Shown: positions 24,057 to 31,560 of the stretch, piece by piece
Layout of the letters: each line of letters opens with the position of its first letter
Position numbering within the stretch: position 1 is the first letter of the stretch
Assembly (NCBI RefSeq): GCF_002078875.1
Contig: NC_034409.1
Location: 103,139,226 to 103,203,225 of the forward strand
From: Numida meleagris
Taxonomy: Eukaryota; Chordata; Aves; Galliformes; Numididae
DNA length: 64,000 nucleotides
Direction: 5' to 3'
Notes under the pieces: generated by a model
Databases searched by the model: none
What the model saw: the letters and a program-made list of their open reading frames with translations, nothing else
Told to the model about the DNA's origin: nothing
Translations under genes and position numbers: made by a program

Positions 24057-25192
24057 AGGAAGCGGCCGGGGAAGCCGTGACTGCAGCAAAGTTGGAGAGG
24101 AACTATGAGAGACATACGGTCGCCGCACTCCCTACAAAACTGTAATTGCTATCTTCAGGTGGCCGCGTGCCCTATCCCTGTAATGAGTAAGATATTTAAA
24201 GTCCTGAACTGTTTATGTGACATTTCAATAAATAATGCGGAGATTTCACAGCATTTCCATATTCCTCCTTTAATGTCTGAATGTCTCTGACTTAATCCGA
24301 GTTCCTTGGCATTTATTGCTGTTTGTTACACTAACAAGTGAGATTATGAGAATTCTAATGAAGGCTTCCAGTGAAAAAACTCTGTGATTAAAATGCCATA
24401 ATAACAGTTGCATGCATTTATGTGCCTGATTACCATAATCTATTTAGCACAAGTAAACATACAAACAGAAGGAGAAAAGCAAGCACACTGACACTTCAGC
24501 TAAAGGAGAATCTAAAATGAGGGAGAAACAATGTAAATATGTAAATGGCTTTGTATATTCTTTTTATCTTTTTTTCTCATCCTTGCTTCCCCCCCCCCCA
24601 GTTTACTAATGAGACATCTATGGCTCCGCGCTGCCGTCGCTCTCTGCCCGGACGAGGGGCGCTTTCGGGCCATCTGCTGGGGCCGCCCTCTCGCACAAAG
24701 CCACCGGGCACCCGGGGAGGTGCTCGCAGCAACCTTTGACACCGCGGCTGCCAGGGACGGTGCCGGACGCATCCCGGGGCTTTGATGCGTTCCTCCCAAT
24801 GCAGAGTTCAGCTGTTTCTCCGTCAGCGTGAGTCCCAGCGCGACGCGAGAGGGCTGCGGCCCCCCAAAATCGTGACAAACGGAGGAGGAATCTTGCCAAG
24901 TTTCTGGTGCGGACTTCCCAGGCTGACAGATGTTGTCGCCGCGCTAAAGTTTGCTGCGCATCGAAATGGTCGCTCCGCAGAACGTGAACACCTTGGGACG
25001 GGGATCTCTTCCATTGCCAGATCCCACTGATAGAACTCTTGGGGATTGGTGATACAAGTGCATTCCTCTGCTAGCATCATCCCAGCTGGGATTTCTGAAA
25101 CATTTTCCTCCTGCACATGGGATGGGGCAAAGGAGAATGGGGGCAGTTTTCATTCCAGTGGGAGATCACTTGGGAAGCCATACCCAAGTTTT
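24057..25192. other. Intergenic, AT-rich segment then CpG patch
   Basis: The part 24290-24450 is AT-rich with few CpG and has CATTTATTGCTGTTTG and TGCATGCATTTATGTGCC, of the kind often seen in conserved non-coding elements. The CpG patch at 24611-24990 is listed separately. No gene is seen. Confidence 0.6.
24611..24990. promoter_or_regulatory. CpG-dense patch 4 kb upstream of OLIG2
   Basis: G+C and CpG rise abruptly after a C run (about 24590-24600) and fall again near 24990. It includes GAGGGGCGCT (24654-24663), the core half of a CTCF-like site, and an E-box CATCTG (24670-24675). No TATA box or coherent reading frame is seen. It may be an alternative promoter, an enhancer or an insulator. 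Confidence 0.4.
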
Positions 25193-25388
25193 CATAGAAT
25201 CATAGAATCAATCATAGAATCGTAGAATCATGGAATCATAGAATCACAGAATCACAGAATGGCTTGGACTGGAAGGAAAATCAAAGCCCAGCCCCAACCC
25301 CTGCCATGGGCAGAGCTGCCCCCCACCAGCTCAGGCTGCCCAGGGCCCCATCCAACCCGGCCTTGAGCATCTCCAGGGATGGGGCATA
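25193..25388 (-). mobile_element. CR1 LINE 3' fragment with expanded terminal octamers
   Basis: Eight CATAGAAT-type octamers plus a 4-base partial unit (25193-25260) precede GGCTTGGACTGGAAGG and the 3' UTR (GCTGCCCAGGGCCCCATCC, CTTGAGCATCTCCAGGGATG). CR1 copies normally keep about two to four octamers, so the array is longer than usual. Confidence 0.9.
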
Positions 25389-26655
25389 ATGCTCTTCTGA
25401 TCACTAAAGCTCAGCCAGGATGTCTTCATTTATCAGGAGCTCTATGTCAAAACAAAGATGTGGAAAATGGAAAAGACGTGAAGGATAGCATAGGAGTGCC
25501 ATATATAGATAAAGAGTGAAATGGAAAAAAACATACAGGAATGCTGCTCAGGAAACTCAAGATTAGAACTAAATGTCCGCACTGTATCGTGCTGGAGTTT
25601 CATGGGAAAAAAAAAAAAAAAGAATAAAGGAGTAAAACATGATTTTCTAGACTAAATCCAGTCCAGAAAAGGATGCTTCACTCCTTGCTCCTTGAGGAGA
25701 TGCAACCAGTTGTGCTGATGAAGGAAGGTGAGAACAGAGCACTGTTTCTTTGGCTCTTGACAGCTCAAGAGACAATTTTAGCTTCGATTTGCTCCTCTCA
25801 TGCACTCAGGGGGACATTTCGCTGCGTGGCAGCCCACTTCTGTAGGTTTTGTGCATGAGGAAGAGCATCTAGCCCAGTGGAACCAAACATTCTCCCTCGC
25901 ATCACATCTCCTCTCTAACAGAGAGCTCCTAGGCTAAGCTGGAAAAGCTTCCCCAGCCCATAAAAAGGTGCTGCAGAGACACTGCTTTGCTCAGTACCGG
26001 CACTGGAAGGGCCTCAGCAGGACCTCAGCCCCAAGCTGGCACCGCTCCTGCCTGGTGCTTCTGCCACCCCTTGGCCAAAAGCAGGCAGCATTGCCGATAA
26101 GAAGGGAACACGCCGGTAACACCAAGCAGCTGTTAAACCAAGCAGCTATCACACTGCTTCATAACCTCCAGGAATCGCCTTTTGTTAAGATGATGGCATG
26201 CATCTCAAACTGCATTCTTGAAGTTCTTTCTTTGAGTGATGTACTGAATGAAATCAGACTGGATCTTGTTAAAAAAAAATAAAAAGGCAGTGTTCTGTAC
26301 TAAACGCAACGAACGATGGACAAAATACTTACATGTGTTACACCTGCACTGAAGAGCTGATCCTGAATAAGGTTCTTTTGAGAATATGTCAAGGTCGGAA
26401 AAAGCCAGTCCCCAATAACTCCGATAAAGTGGAGTGGGGCTCGTCCCGTTTGAATGAATAGCAGCGCCTGAGCGGGGCACGGCCGAGCTGAGAGATGAAG
26501 GCACACAGAACCCAGCCCAGGCTGCAGTCAGACGGAGCCGTCTGCTGTTGTGCTGCGGGTGACAGCCCGCTCAGAGTGGCAAAACTTCATAAATAAAGGG
26601 TTAGAGGTTTTTGTTTGTTTGTTTGTTTTTGGGTTGGTTGTTTTTCTTTTTTTTT

Positions 26656-26687
<32 letters not shown>

Positions 26688-27477
26688 CCCCAGCCAGCTG
26701 AGAATAGGCAATGGCTCTTTCCTGCGTATTTCTAATCCTGAAAGCGTCACACACCCCAGCTCCGGTATTTCGGAGCCTTCCCTTCGGTGACTCCTGCAAG
26801 GATCGGGAGCTTTTCCAGCCGCTGGCTGAATGGGGAGTCATGCTGCGTTTTGGCAGAGCACGTGGGGCTGAAACGTGTCAATCGAACGAGTGCGAACAGA
26901 AACAAACCCGGCACTGAAAAAAAAGAAAAAAGAACCCCAAGAGAATACAGCCAACTATCCCACTCGCTGAGTTTGGGTCTCCTTCTTGGAGACCTCAGGG
27001 ACGTGCAGCAGTTGCCCCGACTCGGGGACACCCCTGGTGATTTCCAACAGGAAAGCAACGAGCTGACTTTTATTAAGCGATCGCTTCATCACGTCCCCTG
27101 ATTACTTTCATTCAGGCTTTCGTTGTCTACGGCCACGATTTGAAACAAACTAACTAACTAACTAAAGAAAGAACACCCGTATTCACAGTAATAAATAGGC
27201 ATCGGGGGAGCAGCGCTGCGTTCCGTGTGGCATCTGAGAGCAGAGATCGGCCCCTTCTTGCAGCCCCTTCCCCTGTCCGTCCCGAACAGCCCCGGCCCCA
27301 CCGCCTCCGGCTGCGGCCGCCTCGGGTGGGCCCCGCTCTGCCGGAGAGCAAACCCCGCGCAAAAGCCCCACGAGATACTAAAAAAGGAATGCGAGAAACA
27401 GTGGGTCCCGTTTGGGATATAGACCCTAATGGGCGGCAGGGGGAGAGATTTAAAGTCTCTGGATGGGTGAGGATAAC
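25389..27477. other. OLIG2 distal upstream region
   Basis: No gene and no CR1. An A-run lies at about 25607-25621 and the poly-T at 26641-26687. CpG density rises from about 27220 just before the polypurine tract. The long minus-strand frames entering here from the purine tract are compositional. Confidence 0.65.
26607..26687 (+). repeat. GTTT repeat followed by long poly-T
   Basis: Four or five GTTT units are followed by about 47 bases of T interrupted only by single C bases (26646, 26668). It lies about 2.1 kb upstream of the OLIG2 start. It could be the tail of an old reverse-strand retroposon, but no adjoining element body is recognisable. Confidence 0.85.
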
Positions 27478-27910
27478 GGGAATGGGAAGGGGAAGAAATA
27501 AAAGAAGGAGAAAAGGAAAAGAAGGGGAAAAAAATAAAAAGGGAAAAAAAGAAAAAAAGAAAAGGGAAAAGGAAAAATAAAAAAAAGGAAAAAATGAAAA
27601 AGGAAAAAAGGAAAAGGGGAAAAAATAAAAAAGGAAAAGAAGAAAAAATAAAAGGAAAAATGGGAAAAAAAAGAAAAGGGGGGAAAGAAAAAGGAAAAAG
27701 GAAAAAATAAAAGGAAAAAGTGGAAAAAGGGGGGGAAAGAAAATGAAAAAAAGAAGAAAAAAGAAAGAGGAAGGGAAAAGAAAAGGGAAAGGGAAAAAGG
27801 AAAAGAAGAAAAAAGAGGGGGAAAAGGAGAAAAAGAGGAAAAGAAGAGGAAAAGAGGGAAAAAGAGGAGGGAAAAGAGGAAAAGACGAAAAGAAAGACGA
27901 AAAGAGGAAG
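27478..27910 (+). repeat. Long polypurine (GA-rich) tract upstream of OLIG2
   Basis: From 27478 to 27885 the + strand has no C and 11 T, about 97% purine. The stretch 27745-27885 is 141 bases of uninterrupted A and G. Two single C bases (27886, 27898) interrupt the final part. Units are irregular GAAAA, GGAAA and GAAGA blocks. The minus strand reads as long phenylalanine/serine/leucine/proline frames, which are artefacts of composition. Such tracts can form intramolecular triplexes (H-DNA) and exclude nucleosomes. It lies about 0.9 kb upstream of the inferred start site. Confidence 0.95.
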
Positions 27911-28689
27911 CTGCTCCCCTCCACTCCTCCGCAGGCAGCCCGAGAGAGGCCCCAGGGGGCCCGGCTGCCGGGTTCGGGCTTCCCGGGCCGTGAGCCGGCG
28001 CTGAGCCGCCAGACGCCGCAGATCCGACGGAGGGGACGGGCCGGGGCCGGAGCCAAACGGGAGGTGCCGGGCTATGCTGGGGGCCGCCGGCTTCGCGCTC
28101 CCCCGCCGCCCGCTCCCGCCGCTCACCTCCACGTCCTCCCGTCCCCACGGGCAGGTGCGGGTGCTCCGCCCGGGGCGCGTCCCAGAGCGGCGGCACACGC
28201 CGAAGGGCGGCGGGGGGCGGCCCGGCTGTCGGCGGGCGGATTTCCCTAATTGACGCGTTACGGATCAGCCCCGCAACCGTTGGGAAACACATTTCCACGC
28301 TTCACTTCTTAACGTTTTAAAGACATCTTTAACGGATGGATGGGGCCGGCCGGGCCAGCTGGGAAACACGCGGGTGTCAAAATAATGCAACAAAGGGCCG
28401 GGGGGCGCGGGGGGGCGGCCCAGGCGGGAGGAAGCGGCCCCGGGGCGTGCGGCTGCGGGTGCGGGGTTGGAGCTGCGGGGAGGGGGTCCGGGATGGAGCG
28501 ACGTGCGCGGTGCGAGGTGGGGGGGGTTGTTTGCCCCCCCCCCCTCCCCAACAGCTGTTCCCAGCGCTGTCATTGTTGCACGTTACGATGGATCTGACAA
28601 AAGTCCCTTCCCAGCCCGTCTCCCCCCCTCACAGCCCCCCCCGCGGGGCTCCCCGCCGCCCGCCCGCCCCATCGAGCCGGAGCGGCCCC

Positions 28690-28800
28690 GGTGACATCAG
28701 CCGCCCCCCCCGCCGCCGCCGATTGGCGCAGGCCCCCTCCCGCCCGGTGACATTGTTCCTCCCCGGCGCGGCTATAAAGGCGCCGCCGGAGCGCCGCAAG
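28690..28800 (+). promoter_or_regulatory. OLIG2: OLIG2 core promoter (TATA, CCAAT, CRE-like, SOX-type sites)
   Basis: A TATAAA box lies at 28773-28778, so transcription should start near 28800-28806. Upstream are a reverse CCAAT box (ATTGG, 28722-28726), a CRE-like TGACATCA (28692-28699, one mismatch to the consensus) and CATTGTT, a SOX-type site on the minus strand (28751-28757). The order and spacing of CCAAT and TATA are conventional. The start site itself is inferred from the TATA position. Confidence 0.85.
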
Positions 28801-28855
28801 GTGCGCGCTGCTCGCCCGACACGGCGCGCCGCTGCCCACGGCCGCCCCGAGCACG
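28800..28855 (+). other. OLIG2: OLIG2 exon 1, non-coding 5' UTR (inferred)
   Basis: This segment runs from the expected start site about 27 bases after the TATA box to a consensus donor, CACG|GTGAG, at 28855/28856. It contains no ATG. OLIG2 in mammals has the same plan, a short non-coding first exon and one coding exon. The 5' boundary is approximate. Confidence 0.75.
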
Positions 28856-29099
28856 GTGAGAGCCCGACGGGACGCAGAGGAGGGAGGCACGGGGCGGGCG
28901 GACCGGACGGGGCGGACGGCGAGGGGACGAGACGGGACGGGACGCGAAGGGGCGGGACAGGACGGGACGGGACCGGACGGGACGGGACGGGACCGGACGG
29001 GACAGGACGGGGCGGGAGGAGACAGGAGGGGACGGGCCGTGGCGAACTTTCCGCGGCCGCTGGCTGACTGGGGCCGTCCCCGGCTCTCTCCCGCCGCAG
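28856..29099 (+). other. OLIG2: OLIG2 intron 1 (244 bp, inferred)
   Basis: The donor GTGAG is at 28856 and the acceptor, a pyrimidine-rich stretch ending CCGCCGCAG, ends at 29099. A branch-point-like CTGAC lies at 29064-29068, 31 bases before the acceptor. The interior is filled by a G-rich pentamer repeat. Exon 2 then has 19 untranslated bases before the ATG. Confidence 0.8.
28900..29036 (+). repeat. GGGAC-type pentanucleotide minisatellite in OLIG2 intron 1
   Basis: Imperfect tandem units of GGGAC, with variants such as GGACC, GGGCG and GGACA, fill over half of the intron. The + strand is G-rich with regularly spaced G triplets, so G-quadruplex formation in DNA and in the unspliced RNA is plausible. 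Copy number probably varies between individuals and assemblies. Confidence 0.85.
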
Positions 29100-29118
29100 G
29101 CAGCCCGTCCGCCGGGCC

Positions 29119-30012
29119 ATGGACTCGGACGCCAGCCTGGTCTCCAGCCGCCCGTCCTCCCCGGAGCCCGATGAGCTCTTCCTCGCGGGCCGGAATAAAG
29201 GCGGCGGCGGAGGAGGAGGCGGCGGGGGCTTCACGGGCGGCACCGTGTCCAGCTCGACGCAGAGCGATTCGCCGCCGGAGCTGAGCGCCGAGCTGCGCAG
29301 CGCCATGAGCGCCGCGGGGGTGGTGGTGGTGGACAAGCTGGGCTTCAAGTCCTCCTCGTCGTCCTCCTCGTCGGCTTCGTCCGCCTCCTCCAAGAAGGAC
29401 AAGAAGCAGATGACGGAGCCGGAGCTGCAGCAGCTGCGCCTGAAGATCAACAGCCGCGAGCGCAAGCGGATGCACGACCTCAACATCGCCATGGACGGGC
29501 TGCGGGAGGTGATGCCCTACGCGCACGGCCCGTCGGTGCGCAAGCTCTCCAAGATCGCCACGCTGCTGCTGGCCAGAAACTACATCCTGATGCTCACCAA
29601 CTCGCTGGAGGAGATGAAGCGCCTGGTCAGCGAGATCTACGGCGGCCACCACGCCGCCTTCCACCCCGCCGCCTGCCCCGCCGGCATGGGCGCGCACTCG
29701 GCGCCGCTGCCCGCCCACCCGGGCCACCCCGCCTCGCACCCCGCGCACCACCCCATCCTGCCCCCCGCCGCCGTCTCCAGCGCCTCCCTGCCCGGCTCCG
29801 GCCTCTCGGCCGTCGGCTCCATCCGCCCCCCGCACGGCCTCCTCAAGTCGCCCTCGGCCGCCGCGGCCGCTCCGGGGCTGGGGGGCGGCTTCCAGCACTG
29901 GGGGGGGATGCCGTGCCCCTGCAGCATGTGCCAGGTGGCGGCCCCCCCGCACCACCACGTCTCGGCCATGGGCGGCGCCGCTCTGCCCCGCTTGGCCTCG
30001 GACGCCAAGTGA
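29119..30012 (+). CDS. OLIG2: Oligodendrocyte transcription factor 2 (bHLH), complete
   Basis: OLIG2 is a nuclear basic helix-loop-helix transcription factor that specifies motor-neuron and oligodendrocyte progenitors in the ventral neural tube; it binds E-boxes as a dimer and acts mainly as a repressor (family knowledge). The 297-residue frame starts [17 protein letters not shown], the family N-terminus, with serines 10, 13 and 14 that are phosphorylated in mammals. A ten-glycine run follows (28-37), then a serine box (about 78-92), the basic region with [12 protein letters not shown] (111-122), and helix-loop-helix to about 170. S144 in KLSK corresponds to the mammalian PKA-site serine. The tail contains [19 protein letters not shown] and PCPCSMCQV and ends in SDAK, all typical of OLIG2 and not of OLIG1 or OLIG3. 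The ATG has G at -3 and +4 and no ATG precedes it in the inferred 5' UTR. The protein is shorter than human OLIG2 (323 aa) mainly because the long alanine tract is missing. The coding part is a single exon. Confidence 0.98.
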   Translation: MDSDASLVSSRPSSPEPDELFLAGRNKGGGGGGGGGGFTGGTVSSSTQSDSPPELSAELRSAMSAAGVVVVDKLGFKSSSSSSSSASSASSKKDKKQMTEPELQQLRLKINSRERKRMHDLNIAMDGLREVMPYAHGPSVRKLSKIATLLLARNYILMLTNSLEEMKRLVSEIYGGHHAAFHPAACPAGMGAHSAPLPAHPGHPASHPAHHPILPPAAVSSASLPGSGLSAVGSIRPPHGLLKSPSAAAAAPGLGGGFQHWGGMPCPCSMCQVAAPPHHHVSAMGGAALPRLASDAK

Positions 30013-30730
30013 GCCCGACCCGCCGGGCCGCCCCATCACCTACGGAGCGCCCCGACGGCGGGGCCGGCCGGGAGGAGCCGCCCGCAGCCCGCGGCCGTCC
30101 GCGCGTCTCTCGGCGGCGTCGCCGCCGCCGTCTCTCCCTTCGCTTGGGCCGAGGGGTGAACGCAGCCGCGGCCCGGAGGAACCCGACGCCGAGGGCTTTG
30201 GCAGTCCGTCTGCCCGTCCGTCTGTCCGTCCGCGGCCACGGGGGACCGTCCCCACCCACCCCCCCGCCGCCCCCGCTCCGATCTCCCTCCGTCGGTTTTG
30301 TGTCTTTCGGGCTTTGTACGTAGACCCCGCGCCGAGCCCCGTCCGAGCGCTGCGCTGTGTCACGGCCCCGCGGCCGCGCCGCTCCCCTCGGTCCGGTTCG
30401 GTGGGGTTCGGTGGGGGTCGGTTTTTTGATTTCTCCTGTTTTTTAAAGCGTGTAACACATTTCGCGTCCCCGCCGCCTCTAACCACGTTGGAAGTCCGTA
30501 ACGCTCTCTGTGTCCGTGTCGCAGTCCCGAGCCCCGGGCTCGGCCCCGCAGTAACACTTTTCTTATCGCCGCCCCCTGCAGAGATTTTATCGTCCGTTTA
30601 TTTTTGTAAAAAAGAAAAAGGAAAAAAAAAACGAAAAAAGTTGCTAAATAATATTTATTACTTGTTTGGTTGCGAAAGGAAAAGCGATCCACTGTTGAGA
30701 TTTTAAATAAAAAAAGAAAAAAAACATTTT
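30013..30730 (+). other. OLIG2: OLIG2 3' UTR
   Basis: The untranslated tail follows the TGA at 30010-30012. Its first half is CpG-rich and continues the island. From about 30590 it becomes A/T-rich, with several A runs and ATATTTATTA, an AU-rich-like motif. The end is set by the polyadenylation signal; the cleavage site near 30725-30735 is inferred. Confidence 0.75.
30706..30711 (+). terminator. OLIG2: OLIG2 polyadenylation signal AATAAA
   Basis: A canonical AATAAA sits about 700 bases after the stop codon in an A-rich context. A T/G-rich stretch (about 30733-30755, GTGGTATTTGATATTCG) follows as a plausible downstream element. Confidence 0.8.
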
Positions 30731-31079
30731 ACATCAGTGGTATTTGATATTCGTTAAGGTCGGGGCGCGGGGGGGAACGGGAGCGATCGTTCCGCGGCCG
30801 AAACCATTTTTCCTCACTCGTTCCTCGCGGAACGCGGGTGGGGAAAGAGCAGCGAATGCCCCCGGGCTCCGAATCCGGGTGCTCTACCCACAGGGTCCGG
30901 CCCTCGGCGGGAGCTCAAAGCGCTTCGGGGGAAGGGAACGAGAAACTCCTCCACTCGTCCGCCGTTCTCTCGCTGCTCCCGAACGAAGGCCGGCCCCGCG
31001 GTGGGCACACGGCCGCCTCCCGGCGCCCCGAGGGACGGGACCCCACCTGGGCCGCGCCCCGGGGCTGCGCAGCCGCTAC

Positions 31080-31345
31080 CTGCGGCGCCCGGCCCAATTA
31101 GCGGCGTGCGGCGGGAGCAGGTGAGCTTCGGAGGGAGCGTCGTTAGGAGCCGCTCTTCATCTCCGCTAAAAGCCATAATGAGCGCCCCGACAGATGCAAC
31201 AGTCGGCAGCGGCCGGAAGCCGCTAAATCCCTCTCGCCCCTCTCGTCCCCCCCGCCCCCCGACAGGGGCTCTGTCCCACCCCGGAGTCCCACCGCCAACA
31301 GGTGGCCCCTCCCGGGGCTACCTGCAAATAGAATTAGCGGCGGTG
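31080..31345. promoter_or_regulatory. Putative OLIG2 3'-flank enhancer with repeated homeodomain sites
   Basis: In a CpG-rich setting, AATTAGCGGCG occurs exactly twice (31096-31106 and 31332-31342), each with an ATTA homeodomain core. Between them are E-boxes CAGGTG (in GCAGGTGAGC and ACAGGTGG) and CATAATGAG. A/T-type homeodomain cores inside such GC-rich DNA are not expected from composition. Confidence 0.35.
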
Positions 31346-31560
31346 CCGGGCCTCCGGCGCGCCCCCCCGGTCGCTTCCCCATATGCTGCCCCGCACGGGG
31401 AAGGGCCCCGCAGGGTACGGCCGGGTCGGGTTACGGCGGTGGCGGGGGGGGGCACGGTCCATATGTTCGCAGCAGAGCGGAGGAGACAGCGCACCTCCGC
31501 ACCTCTCTTCCCCGAGGTGAGGGACAACGCGTCACGCCTCATCCGTGCAATCTCCCCGTG

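Larger units (their letters stand above)
27911..31560. promoter_or_regulatory. OLIG2: CpG island spanning the OLIG2 promoter, gene and 3' flank
   Basis: CpG dinucleotides and G+C are dense across the promoter, intron, coding exon and about 0.8 kb past the polyadenylation site, broken only by the A/T-rich end of the 3' UTR (about 30590-30750). Broad islands of this kind are typical of Polycomb-regulated developmental genes. Long open frames on both strands here arise from lack of stop codons in GC-rich DNA. Confidence 0.85.

Noticed and set aside
27154..28298. Three long minus-strand frames of 282-346 codons
   Set aside because: Their F, S, L and P runs are all three translations of the same polypyrimidine strand, so they are compositional artefacts.
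28336..29067. 243-codon plus-strand frame upstream of OLIG2
   Set aside because: It runs through the TATA box, exon 1 and the repeat-filled intron and is made of low-complexity R, G and T repeats.
28570..30039. 489-codon minus-strand frame antisense to OLIG2
   Set aside because: It is GC-rich sequence lacking stop codons, composed of R, G, P and A runs, and it exactly shadows the OLIG2 exon and promoter. No domain is visible.
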